23,384 bases of DNA, taken from assembly GCA_028696495.1 (NCBI GenBank), contig JAQVGY010000006.1:1-23384 (forward strand), in the 5' to 3' direction. Shown one piece after another: positions 14,328 to 22,938 of this stretch; position 1 is the first letter of the stretch, and every line of letters begins with the position of its first letter. Both the position numbers and the translations under genes were made by a program. This DNA comes from Atribacterota bacterium. Its GTDB lineage: Bacteria > Atribacterota > Phoenicimicrobiia > Phoenicimicrobiales > Stramentimicrobiaceae. The notes beneath the pieces were generated by a model, which worked only from the letters and a program-made list of their open reading frames with translations, made no database searches and was not told where the DNA came from.

Positions 14328-15512
14328 CTATTCTACAGTAATTAAATCTTCCAGCAAGTAGTGCAGTGCAGCGTTCAGCTGTATATCTTCTTCAGAATCT
14401 TCCTGGCTTATAATTGTTATATCTGGCTCAATACCAATATCATTAATTACTCTCCCATTTGGGGTGTAATATTCTGAGGTAGAAATAGTAATTGCAGAAT
14501 TATCTGATAAAGGATAAATCTGCTGTACTAATCCTTTTCCAAAAGATGGCTCTCCAATAGCGATGCCTCTCTTGCTATCCTGAATTGCTCCAGCCACAAT
14601 TTCCGAAGCACTTGCACTTCCTTTATTTATCAATATGACCATAGGCCAATCAGGATAATTATTGCCATAAGTATAATAAGATTTGGTTAAATGATTTCTT
14701 CCTTTTATTTTTACAATATCTCCTTCTTTGACAAATTGACTGGCGACTTCAATAGAAGATTCCAGTAATCCACCAGGATTATTTCGAAGGTCAACAATAA
14801 TACCCTCTAACGGTAGTTCAGTAAAATTATTTAACACTTGTTTTAATTCTGGCGCAGTATTGGCATTAAAAGTGGATATTCTTATATAGCCAACCCGGTC
14901 ATCTTCTAAAAGCTTTTCTTTAACTGCCTTTACCTCAATGGTATCCCTGATAATAGTAATTTTAAGCAATTCTTCCCTATTTTCTCTTTTAATTGTAAGG
15001 GTAACGGCTACCCCTTTTTCACCACGTAAAATATCAACTGCCTCATCCAGACTAATACCCTTTGTAGTTTCACCATCAATCTCCAAAATTTTGTCATTGG
15101 TTTTAATTCCAGCAATATAAGCGGGAGTATCTTCTATTGGTGAAATTACAGTTAGCTGTTCATCAACAATGGCAACTGTAATTCCTAAGCCATAAAAGTG
15201 GCCTATGAACAAATTTTCCTGTTCTCGTTGAAAAGTCATAGGGTCCATATATCGAGAATAAGGGTCATCCAATTCCAACAACATTCCTTTTATGGCACCA
15301 GGCACCAACTTATTTATACTGATATCCTGGTCAATATAGTCACTTCTAATAATACTCAAAACCTCTAAGAAAGGTTCCAGGTCGTTAAAGATACTATCAT
15401 TCTGACTGTTTACTATAATTTTAGAGATGAGAGTAAAAAATAATATACCAGTTATAGCAATAATTATTAACAAATTTATTTTAAAGTTATTTCTTCTCAT
15501 ACCATTTACCAT
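14328..15512 (-). CDS. ctpA: S41 family carboxy-terminal processing protease
   Basis: This serine protease (394 aa) trims proteins outside the cytoplasmic membrane. It has a signal anchor (about 12-34), an N-terminal helical part, a PDZ domain (about 98-180; YGLGITV at 107-113) and an S41 protease core. The catalytic dyad is S301 in GSASASE and K326 in FGKG, 25 residues apart as in known CtpA/CtpB enzymes. DLRNNPGGLL (241-250) is the usual oxyanion-side motif. Two in-frame ATGs compete, at 15512 and at 15500; neither has a strong ribosome binding site, and GGATGG before the second makes it possible. Its place between envC and the deacetylase suggests it processes a wall-remodelling protein. 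No sporulation-specific context is visible. Confidence 0.94.
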   Translation of the reverse strand: MVNGMRRNNFKINLLIIIAITGILFFTLISKIIVNSQNDSIFNDLEPFLEVLSIIRSDYIDQDISINKLVPGAIKGMLLELDDPYSRYMDPMTFQREQENLFIGHFYGLGITVAIVDEQLTVISPIEDTPAYIAGIKTNDKILEIDGETTKGISLDEAVDILRGEKGVAVTLTIKRENREELLKITIIRDTIEVKAVKEKLLEDDRVGYIRISTFNANTAPELKQVLNNFTELPLEGIIVDLRNNPGGLLESSIEVASQFVKEGDIVKIKGRNHLTKSYYTYGNNYPDWPMVILINKGSASASEIVAGAIQDSKRGIAIGEPSFGKGLVQQIYPLSDNSAITISTSEYYTPNGRVINDIGIEPDITIISQEDSEEDIQLNAALHYLLEDLITVE

Positions 15513-15557
15513 CCAATACTATAAATTCAAACCAGTATACAATAATAACAGGATATT

Positions 15558-16805
15558 TTAAATCCATTCAAAGGGATTAACTGGCTTTCCCTCTACCCTG
15601 ACTTCAAAATGCAATCTTGGCGAAGGTACCCCTCCGCTGGTACCAACCTGTCCAATAATCTGCCCCTTCGACACCTGGTTATTCAATTTAACCATAATTT
15701 TTGAAAGATGGGCATATAAAGTTACCACATTGCCACCATGGTCTAAGATTATTATATCACCATATCCTTTAACGTTTCCTATATAAATAACGGTACCAAA
15801 GCTGGCGCTTCGAACCGGCTCTCCCAATGGTGCATTGATATCTATACCAGAATTAAAGACCATAGTATTCGAATCCGGCTGTTTTTGCTGACCAAAATTG
15901 GAAATTAGTGAACCATTAACGGGAAGATGGAATATTCCTTTTTTTGGTTGCAAAGTTGGCTCTTTTTTTACAGCTTCGGTTCTCTTTTGCGGTTCTGTTT
16001 GCTGTCCTGCTTTTTGTTCAGCTTCTCTGGCTTTTTCTCTTTCTATAAGGGCTATCTCTATTATTTCCTTTATCTGTGCTGAAGATTTTTCTAATTCCTC
16101 CAGGACAACCAATTGTTTCTTGCTTTCCTCTTCAATTTTTAACAGGTATTTATTTTTTGCCTCTACGGATATTTCGATATTCTCTTTTTCTTTAACAATC
16201 TCCTGTTCCAGCATCTTAGTAATTTCCCTTTTATTGTAAAGGCTATCTCTTTGCTTTTTTACCAGGTCAACTTGTTCGGTTACCTGTTTAATAATATCAG
16301 CATCATTTTCTAATATATGTTCCAGATAACGATATCTGTTTAAGAATTGTGAAAAATCTTTACTGTTTAACAAAACTGCCAAGTAAGAAATATTATGATA
16401 CTTATAAAATTTTTTCAGTCTATTCTTTAAAATTATCAGTTGCAAATCAAGTTTGTCCTGTTCTATGTCTAATTCCTCTTCCAATTTTTTTATTTCTTTC
16501 AGAGTAACTTCATAAGTTTGCTTGGCTGATGCCAGCTCTTTCTCAGCCGAGGCAAGTAACTCCTGAATTTTTTGTAAAGACTTCTGATAATCTACTTTTT
16601 CCTGTGACAGGCGTTCAATCTCTTTCTCTATGTCCTTTTTTCGTTGTTCTATTTTATTCAGGTTTTCCTGTTCTTGTTGAATATTAATATCCTTTGCCTG
16701 GGAATTGACAAACTCTGTAAAAATATAAAGAGTAAACAGAAGGAAAAATATTAAAAAAAAAGCTATATAAGACTCTTTTTTATTGAACATGTGAGATATT
16801 TTCAT
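15558..16805 (-). CDS. envC: EnvC-like murein hydrolase activator with degenerate LytM domain
   Basis: The 415-aa protein has a membrane anchor or uncleaved signal (about 13-33), a long coiled coil (about 40-260) that would contact FtsX, a Lys/Glu/Gln/Pro-rich linker (about 262-290) and a C-terminal LytM (M23) domain (about 291-412). The domain keeps the fold and D322, H366 and H399. However, the first zinc histidine is replaced by N318 (NSGID for HxGxD) and the first histidine of HxH by R397 (PRLHF). It should therefore not cut peptidoglycan, like E. coli EnvC, which activates amidases. The ATG overlaps the ftsX stop as ATGA, with GAGGA just upstream, so the two are translationally coupled. 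The likely client is an amidase such as the one at 6661-8172. Confidence 0.9.
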   Translation of the reverse strand: MKISHMFNKKESYIAFFLIFFLLFTLYIFTEFVNSQAKDINIQQEQENLNKIEQRKKDIEKEIERLSQEKVDYQKSLQKIQELLASAEKELASAKQTYEVTLKEIKKLEEELDIEQDKLDLQLIILKNRLKKFYKYHNISYLAVLLNSKDFSQFLNRYRYLEHILENDADIIKQVTEQVDLVKKQRDSLYNKREITKMLEQEIVKEKENIEISVEAKNKYLLKIEEESKKQLVVLEELEKSSAQIKEIIEIALIEREKAREAEQKAGQQTEPQKRTEAVKKEPTLQPKKGIFHLPVNGSLISNFGQQKQPDSNTMVFNSGIDINAPLGEPVRSASFGTVIYIGNVKGYGDIIILDHGGNVVTLYAHLSKIMVKLNNQVSKGQIIGQVGTSGGVPSPRLHFEVRVEGKPVNPFEWI

Positions 16806-17689
16806 AATTCCTCATAACTTATTTTTCTCAGGGAGAGCATGCTGCCAAATATCCCGATTAAAGTACCAAGTAATACCAGTAATATACCAACCTTTATTAC
16901 AAATTCTTGTTCCATCCCCATTGGTATGAAAGGTATTATCTCTCTTACCTGATTGATAAAGTATTTATAAGCCTTACTTAAAACGAAAAAGGCAACAAGA
17001 GAGGAGACCAGTCCCTTTAGAAATCCTTCGATAATAAATGGCCATCTTATAAACCAGCTGGTTGCACCAACCAGAGCCATTATTTCTATCTCCTGCTCAC
17101 GGGAATGAACACTTATTTTTATGACACTAAACATAATAAGAATTGAAATAGTTAGCAACACTAAAACAATCCCTACACCTGCTTTCCTTATAAAATTGAA
17201 TATCACCATTAAGCTTCTGGTTAATTCGCCCCCGTAATTTACTTCCTCTACCCCTTTATATTGGCCGATTAGATTTGCTATCTCCTCAAGATAGTCCGTT
17301 TCATAAACTTTAATCTCCAAAGAAGAGGGCAACGGATTCTCAGGCAACCCAGCTAAAATATCTTCATGTTCAGCCAAATCTTCTCTTAATCTTTGTAAGG
17401 CCTCTTCCTTTGAAATGTAGTGTACTTCTTTCACTCCCTTCAGAGCACTGATTTCATTAACCAACTTCTGCACTTCTGCCTCTGGAAGGTTATCTTTAAA
17501 ATAGGCAATAGCGGTTAATTGTGATTCAATATTGGTAATAAAGACATCTATGTTGAATGATATGATAAGAAAGACACCGACTATAATAAGAGTAGCGGTC
17601 AGACAAATCACCGTGGCTAAGCTGATAATACTATTTTTTTTTGTGCTGAGAAAAGCTTCTTTGATATAAAAAAGGATGTTCCTAATCAT
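16802..17689 (-). CDS. ftsX: Cell division permease-like protein FtsX
   Basis: FtsX is the membrane subunit of FtsEX, which passes ATP-driven movement to wall hydrolase activators at the septum rather than transporting anything. The 295-aa protein has four membrane helices (about 21-46, 171-192, 217-238, 264-286). The first extracytoplasmic loop is large (about 47-168) and is where EnvC-type partners bind. The conserved REQEIEIMALVGAT segment (197-210) precedes the third helix. The ATG at 17689 shares one base with the ftsE TAA stop, and the stop overlaps the envC-like start as ATGA. The stoichiometry of the three proteins is thus probably set by coupled translation. Confidence 0.95.
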   Translation of the reverse strand: MIRNILFYIKEAFLSTKKNSIISLATVICLTATLIIVGVFLIISFNIDVFITNIESQLTAIAYFKDNLPEAEVQKLVNEISALKGVKEVHYISKEEALQRLREDLAEHEDILAGLPENPLPSSLEIKVYETDYLEEIANLIGQYKGVEEVNYGGELTRSLMVIFNFIRKAGVGIVLVLLTISILIMFSVIKISVHSREQEIEIMALVGATSWFIRWPFIIEGFLKGLVSSLVAFFVLSKAYKYFINQVREIIPFIPMGMEQEFVIKVGILLVLLGTLIGIFGSMLSLRKISYEEL

Positions 17690-18369
17690 TACTTAGCATA
17701 AATTCCTTTCCTGGTATCAGAAACAACCTCTCCCTGTTCTAATCTGATAACTCGTTTTTGTGCCTTATCTACCATCAATTTATCATGTGAAGCTACTACA
17801 ACAGTAGTGCCCCAGATATTTATTTTAAATAATAATTTCATTATTTCCCATGAAGTCTCCGGATCCAAATTACCTGTTGGTTCATCAGTTAACAATATTA
17901 AAGGGCGGCTCACTACCGCCCTGGCTATACACAATTTTTGTTGCTCTCCACCAGAGAGCAGATGAGGGTAAGTGTTTTTCTTTTGATAAAGTCCTATGAT
18001 ATTTAGAGCTTCATTTACTTTCTGTTTAATAACAATATTTTTAGTACCTACCACCCTCAGGCTGAAGGCAACGTTTTCAAATACATTTCTATCATATAAT
18101 AATTTAAAATCTTGAAAAACGATGCCAATCTCTCTCCTCAAGTAGGGTACTAAAGGTAGCTTCAACCGGGAAAGGTTAACACCATCAACAATAACCTGCC
18201 CTTTGCTGGGAAGTATTCCTCGATAGACCAGTTTCAGCAAAGTTGTTTTACCGGCACCGGTAGGTCCCACTAAAAAAACAAATTCCCCTTTTTTAATATG
18301 GATATTGATATCCCATAGGGCATGAATCTTATTAGGAAAAGTTTTAAAAACATGAAACATCCGTATCAA
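17689..18369 (-). CDS. ftsE: Cell division ATP-binding protein FtsE
   Basis: FtsE is the ABC ATPase of FtsEX (226 aa). Motifs are Walker A GPTGAGKT (35-42), Q-loop glutamine Q86 in VFQDFKLL, signature LSGGEQQ (138-144), Walker B LILLTDEPTG (157-166) and the switch histidine H195 in ASHD. The start is TTG at 18369, not the ATG three codons later. From TTG the protein begins MIRMFHVFKTF, which aligns with the MIRFEHVSKAY start of E. coli FtsE, and AAGGAA lies about 12 nt upstream. It follows csaB by 7 nt and overlaps ftsX by one base. Confidence 0.96.
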   Translation of the reverse strand: MIRMFHVFKTFPNKIHALWDINIHIKKGEFVFLVGPTGAGKTTLLKLVYRGILPSKGQVIVDGVNLSRLKLPLVPYLRREIGIVFQDFKLLYDRNVFENVAFSLRVVGTKNIVIKQKVNEALNIIGLYQKKNTYPHLLSGGEQQKLCIARAVVSRPLILLTDEPTGNLDPETSWEIMKLLFKINIWGTTVVVASHDKLMVDKAQKRVIRLEQGEVVSDTRKGIYAK

Positions 18370-18376
18370 GAGTTTT

Positions 18377-19549
18377 CTATTTCCTTTCTAAATTTAAGAG
18401 TCTTTCTCTTATAAAAGATTTCAATTTTACTATACCAGTATCAGCCTTGTCCTGGTATTGCTTGGTGGAGGTATATAAAACAGATTTAATATTCTCCTGA
18501 TTATCATTAATATATTTTATCTTATTATCGATATTTTTAATAGTTAATTGGTCTATATTTAATAATAATTCAGATAACCCTAAAGAGCTGACATAATTCT
18601 TTACTTTAGGGTCATAATCGATTGCTATAAATGGATTACTATTCATTGTAGCAAATAGAATTGCATGAAATCTCATACCAATAATTAGAGATAGTTTAGA
18701 AAAAAGTGTTAACATCTGGGCTGGGTTGATTTCCTGCTCAAGACAATGAACAGAGGCATTTTCCATATTTTTGATTATATCATTAATTAATGCCATATCA
18801 TTATTGATTTGAAAGGGCAAGAAGATGAGTCTTGCCTTATATTTTGTAATGAGATGGTCTGCTATCTTTGCTAACTGTATGATTTTTTCGTTATAGTCTT
18901 GCTCAATTTCTTTACAATTTCTAAGCGCCAATCCAATAACCATATTATCATGGAACACTTTTGGCTGGGATTCTTCTAATTGTAACTCTTTGTATATATT
19001 ATCGGGAAGTTTTTCTCCTTTTAAGAGAAAAGAAGAATCAGCATATACCAAAACTAATTCTTTGCTGATACCAATCTCTTCTAAGAGCATCTGTGATTGT
19101 TTATCTCTTACAATGATTAGATTTGCTTTAGATAAAGAAAATCTAATCAATTTTCTGTTGATTTGTCTTCTTATCGGCCCTATGCCCTGACCATATATTA
19201 TACCTGGTATTCTAAGAAGTCTGGCGAGAAGAATTAAGCTCAGGTAATAAATTATACTCAGCCCTTTTCCAGTAGTATCCTGCAGCAAGCCACCTCCCCC
19301 ACTGATGAAAATCCCCGATTTTTTCATCTTCCAACAGATTAGGAAAGGATTTAATCGAAAAATAGAATCTACTCCATACAATAGTCTGGTCTTTTTGGGA
19401 TTTTGCGATAAAACAGTAATCCTTTCTTCTGCCACGATATCTGATAACTGTTGTATCATTGCCATCAAGATAGCTTCATCCCCACAATTTCCAAAACCAT
19501 AATAACCCGAAATCATAATTGATTTTAGATTACTAATCTCTTTTGCCAT
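18377..19549 (-). CDS. csaB: Polysaccharide pyruvyl transferase CsaB
   Basis: CsaB-type enzymes add pyruvate ketals to secondary cell-wall polysaccharide, which gives SLH-domain proteins their wall anchor. The 390-aa protein has the N-terminal GYYGFGNCGDEAIL (15-28), GGGGLLQD (84-91), GQGIGPI (120-126), VRD (147-149) and, in the C-terminal half, the GMRFHAILFA motif typical of the family. No signal peptide is present, as expected for a cytoplasmic enzyme. The ATG at 19549 has AGGA about 9 nt upstream and overlaps the preceding gene by 17 nt. The DUF5693-csaB pair is common in bacteria with S-layers. No SLH-domain gene lies in the window, so the anchored protein is unknown. Confidence 0.92.
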   Translation of the reverse strand: MAKEISNLKSIMISGYYGFGNCGDEAILMAMIQQLSDIVAEERITVLSQNPKKTRLLYGVDSIFRLNPFLICWKMKKSGIFISGGGGLLQDTTGKGLSIIYYLSLILLARLLRIPGIIYGQGIGPIRRQINRKLIRFSLSKANLIIVRDKQSQMLLEEIGISKELVLVYADSSFLLKGEKLPDNIYKELQLEESQPKVFHDNMVIGLALRNCKEIEQDYNEKIIQLAKIADHLITKYKARLIFLPFQINNDMALINDIIKNMENASVHCLEQEINPAQMLTLFSKLSLIIGMRFHAILFATMNSNPFIAIDYDPKVKNYVSSLGLSELLLNIDQLTIKNIDNKIKYINDNQENIKSVLYTSTKQYQDKADTGIVKLKSFIRERLLNLERK

Positions 19550-21545
19550 TTAAATAAATCCTGATGCTTTTTAAAAAGAAAAACAAAATTGAAGTTAATA
19601 AAATAGAAAATAGCAATCCAAGCCAATAACCATTAAAAGTTCTCAATAATGAAAAAAGGATTGGAGAGTGTATATGACAAAATGTATTTACAACGGTTAT
19701 CGGGGCAACACAACCTATAATTATTATCGGTAACCTCAAATATTGGATATCTAAATAATTCATAGCAATAGCCAGCGATAGCAAGGGATATCCAATCAGA
19801 AACTCCTTGTTTCTTGGTCTGGCGATTAAATATTTTTCTAAAAATAATCTAACCTTTTCTTCTATGCTCGAAATTGCTAAAAATGAGAAGTTCCCTGAAC
19901 GGGTGATATAAACAACCCCAAATACCAATAAAACCGATACTAATAAAGCATGTTCAAACAGAATAGGTTTTTTAACCTCATTCAGCAATAATTTTTTATC
20001 TTCTGAATTAACCCACCATAAATACCAGGTCACCAAAAGAATTGGTAATACATAGGCTATTTTTATCCCGCTAAACAGCTGTATGGCCAGAATAAATTGG
20101 TATTGTGTTAATAATGCGGCAATTATTAACCCTCCTGATAATGAAATCAACATAGTCCTGGTAATACCTACGAAAACATTCTTTATAATCTCTGAATATA
20201 AAAAAAATGGTTTATTGGTGGCTGCAGTATGAACATTTCTTAATATGGGTGTCTTAATAAAATATTTTTTATTCAGGATTATTGCCAGGGTTGGAAATAC
20301 TAATGCACTTGCCAGAGCCAGTATTTTCATTAAAAATATCTTACCTGTTATTATATTAACAATAAATAAAAATAAACAAATACCTATAAATAATATAATC
20401 TCATATTTTTTAGGGATATTGAAAAATTTCAATAACAATAACATCCCGGCAGATATTACACCCAAACCAATCAGAGCTATTATTACCAGGCTGCTCTGAT
20501 ATGGAGGAAACAGGGTAGCTTTGCCAGTCTGGTAATTATTTTGAGTAAGCTCATCTTTGATTTCTTTAATATAATCAAGATTGCTTTCAACAAGGTTTCC
20601 TTCTCTTATATTCAGGAATGGGTTCAGATAAAAAAGCCTTATATTTCTCTCTTGTGCAGCCCTTATCCATCTATCTATGGCTTTATTCTTATCAATCTTT
20701 TCCATTTCCTCTTTGGTTATACTGTGAACACGTACTGCTAATTCGCTGACAGTTGAAGCAATGTTATTAATACCCTTCTGGGAGGCAAACTCTACAATAC
20801 CAAAAGAATATTTTTTTTCTTTTAGATATGTTGCCATCTCAGCAAGTATTTTTGCAGAGGGGTAACCCAGCACTTCTTCCTCATCAAATATAATCACTGC
20901 TATATCGGTAAACTCATCCATTTGTGAAATTTTTGTTTGAAAAATCTCCCGGTTAATTTTAGGAGTGTTTTTGGGTCTTAGGATAAGGTTAAAACCCATT
21001 TCCTGGATTTTAAATATATCTTCTTTGGAAAATCCCAAACCTACTTTTTCTAATTCTTCTCTATCTCCCCGAAAAAAAAGTAGATGATATTTTTCATTAA
21101 TTAAACCAGTCTTTACCAGATCGTCTCCCAGATATGATTGTAAATTTGTTTTCATCCTTTTAAATAAATTAAAATCCTGGCAGGCAACCATAAGCTCACC
21201 ATTAGCAACATTGTCTGCCCCTGGCAAATCCAGATGGTAAAAATAATTCAATCTGGTCAAATCATTGGTTGAGAGAAAGGTAATTTTCCCCTGTGTTAAT
21301 AATGTGGTAATAGTATCTTCCTGTACTGCAATACCGGTAATGCCTCTTGATTTAAACTGGTTTAACAATTCATTTTCATCATATCCCTCTTTAGCAGATA
21401 GCTCCCTTATTTTATTCAAGCTCATTACCATATCAATCTGTTTATAATCCTTTTCTAAAACTGATCTCTTCACTCCAATTATTAAAGACAAAGTAAGAGC
21501 TAATAAAATAAAAAAAACATATATTTTCTTGGTTTCTATTCTCAA
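19533..21545 (-). CDS. DUF5693 family membrane protein
   Basis: The 670-aa protein has an N-terminal membrane helix (about 9-25) and a large extracytoplasmic domain (about 30-345). The C-terminal half has about ten hydrophobic segments between 350 and 660. The extracytoplasmic part looks like a TIM-barrel-type domain (GITGIAVQEDT, 68-78; GIVEFASQKG, 249-258; RLFYLNPF, 303-310). The segment RPRNKEFLIGYP (576-587) is the motif by which I place it in DUF5693. No biochemical role is known. Its constant partner csaB points to a step in cell-wall polysaccharide pyruvylation or export; that is inference. The start is TTG at 21545 with GAGG about 9 nt upstream, and no ATG lies near the membrane helix. 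It is first in the envelope operon. Confidence 0.85.
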   Translation of the reverse strand: MRIETKKIYVFFILLALTLSLIIGVKRSVLEKDYKQIDMVMSLNKIRELSAKEGYDENELLNQFKSRGITGIAVQEDTITTLLTQGKITFLSTNDLTRLNYFYHLDLPGADNVANGELMVACQDFNLFKRMKTNLQSYLGDDLVKTGLINEKYHLLFFRGDREELEKVGLGFSKEDIFKIQEMGFNLILRPKNTPKINREIFQTKISQMDEFTDIAVIIFDEEEVLGYPSAKILAEMATYLKEKKYSFGIVEFASQKGINNIASTVSELAVRVHSITKEEMEKIDKNKAIDRWIRAAQERNIRLFYLNPFLNIREGNLVESNLDYIKEIKDELTQNNYQTGKATLFPPYQSSLVIIALIGLGVISAGMLLLLKFFNIPKKYEIILFIGICLFLFIVNIITGKIFLMKILALASALVFPTLAIILNKKYFIKTPILRNVHTAATNKPFFLYSEIIKNVFVGITRTMLISLSGGLIIAALLTQYQFILAIQLFSGIKIAYVLPILLVTWYLWWVNSEDKKLLLNEVKKPILFEHALLVSVLLVFGVVYITRSGNFSFLAISSIEEKVRLFLEKYLIARPRNKEFLIGYPLLSLAIAMNYLDIQYLRLPIIIIGCVAPITVVNTFCHIHSPILFSLLRTFNGYWLGLLFSILLTSILFFFLKSIRIYLNGKRD

Positions 21546-21581
21546 AACACTTACCTCATAAAATCATTAAAAGATTGTAAT

Positions 21582-21610
21582 ATTTTAGCATACCTGTAGA
21601 TAATTGTAAA
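21582..21610 (-). promoter_or_regulatory. Promoter of the DUF5693-csaB-ftsEX-envC-ctpA operon
   Basis: On the minus strand TTTACA (plus 21605-21610) is followed after 17 bp by TAAAAT (plus 21582-21587), with the TGC extension of the -10. Initiation near 21575 leaves about 30 nt of leader. The -35 overlaps the last bases of the terminator of the upstream operon. No other good promoter appears before gltX, so this one may serve up to eight genes. Confidence 0.65.
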
Positions 21611-21648
21611 AATGCACCTCTATTATAATGCAATAAAGGTGCATTTTT
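21604..21648 (-). terminator. Intrinsic terminator after oadB
   Basis: AAAAATGCACC (21608-21618) and GGTGCATTTTT (21638-21648) form a perfect 11-bp stem with a 19-nt loop, followed by TTTTTACAATT on the minus strand. It ends the decarboxylase operon. The 148 bp between it and the oadB stop are AT-rich with no recognisable gene. Confidence 0.8.
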
Positions 21649-21796
21649 ATTTTATTTTATAATTACTATTAATAATTTCAAATATTCTGTTAATATGATA
21701 TCTTTTTATTATTTAGAATTCTTTTTCCTGATTATTTATGCCTTATTTTTGAATTAAAAAATACTTTTTTAACAGATTATGAAACTTCTGCCTGCT

Positions 21797-22915
21797 TTAT
21801 GTTAATAAAGTTAGTAAAACCCCCGCTGCTACCGCTGTACCAATAACCCCTGCTACATTAGGTCCCATAGCATGCATTAATAAAAAATTCCTGGGGTTTG
21901 CCTGTTGTCCTACTCTTTGGGCAACTCTGGCTGCCATCGGTACTGCAGATACTCCTGCTGCCCCAATTAAGGGGTTAATCTTTCCACCTGATAATCGGTA
22001 TAATATCTGCCCGAACATTACCCCGCCAAAGGTACTGAAACCAAAAGCCACCAATCCTAAAGTTATTATTTTAATAGTTTCCACAGTCAGGAAATATTTT
22101 GCCTCCATAGTAGCACCAACACAGGTTCCCAGAAAAATAGTCACGATATTTATAAGCTCATTTTGTGTGGTGTTAGATAACCTATCTACTACCATACTTT
22201 CCCTGAACAGATTCCCCAGCATCATAATACCTACAATAGGCACGGTAGCAGGTAATAACAGTCCTACAAATATAGTACAAATAATGGGGAAAAGTATTTT
22301 CTCTGTTTTAGAAACAGGATGCAACTGTTTCATTACTATCTTTCTCTGTTCCGGGGTAGTGCAAAGTTTCATTATAGGAGGTTGGATTAAAGGTACTAAA
22401 GACATGTAGGAATATGCTGCAACTGCAATCGCCCCTAAGATTTGGGGCGCTGTCTTAGCAGCCAAATAGATTGCGGTAGGCCCATCAGCACCTCCGATGA
22501 TACCTATTGCTGCTGCTTCTTTAATATCAAAACCTATTAAAACTGCTCCTATTATAGCTACAAAAACCCCAAGCTGTGCAGCAGCTCCTAATAAAAAAGT
22601 TACCGGATTGGCTAACAGTGGTCCAAAGTCAGTCATGGCACCTATCCCCATAAAGATTAAGATGGGAAATAGTTCGTGGCGTATACCAAAAGAGAGTATA
22701 TTTAAAAACCCTCCTTCTTCCATTAAGCCGGTAAGAGGTAAGTTTACTAAAATCGCACCAAAGGCAATTGGTAATAATAGTAATGGTTCATAGTTTTTCA
22801 CTATGGCGAGATAGAGCAGGGTCCCCCCTACTAACAGCATTATCAAACTTGGCAGGTTTAAACCGACAAAACCGGATATTTTGACAAGTTCAATAAGGGA
22901 ATGAATTATATTCAT
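21797..22915 (-). CDS. oadB: Sodium ion-translocating decarboxylase, beta subunit
   Basis: The beta subunit decarboxylates carboxybiotin on the carrier protein and pumps sodium out in exchange. The 372-aa membrane protein has about nine to eleven hydrophobic segments and the family motifs: GIGAMTDFGPLLANP (90-104), GGADGPTAIY (141-150, with D144 corresponding to the sodium-site aspartate of Klebsiella OadB), and the C-terminal block NPRNFLLMHAMGPNVAG (340-356) with conserved polar residues. The ATG at 22915 has AAGGAG about 6 nt upstream and lies 23 nt after the biotin carrier gene. Beta subunits of oxaloacetate, methylmalonyl-CoA and glutaconyl-CoA decarboxylases are too alike to tell apart here. 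The alpha subunit outside the window would decide, so the symbol is provisional. Confidence 0.95.
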   Translation of the reverse strand: MNIIHSLIELVKISGFVGLNLPSLIMLLVGGTLLYLAIVKNYEPLLLLPIAFGAILVNLPLTGLMEEGGFLNILSFGIRHELFPILIFMGIGAMTDFGPLLANPVTFLLGAAAQLGVFVAIIGAVLIGFDIKEAAAIGIIGGADGPTAIYLAAKTAPQILGAIAVAAYSYMSLVPLIQPPIMKLCTTPEQRKIVMKQLHPVSKTEKILFPIICTIFVGLLLPATVPIVGIMMLGNLFRESMVVDRLSNTTQNELINIVTIFLGTCVGATMEAKYFLTVETIKIITLGLVAFGFSTFGGVMFGQILYRLSGGKINPLIGAAGVSAVPMAARVAQRVGQQANPRNFLLMHAMGPNVAGVIGTAVAAGVLLTLLT

Positions 22916-22938
22916 ATCATACTCCTTTTTTGATGTTA

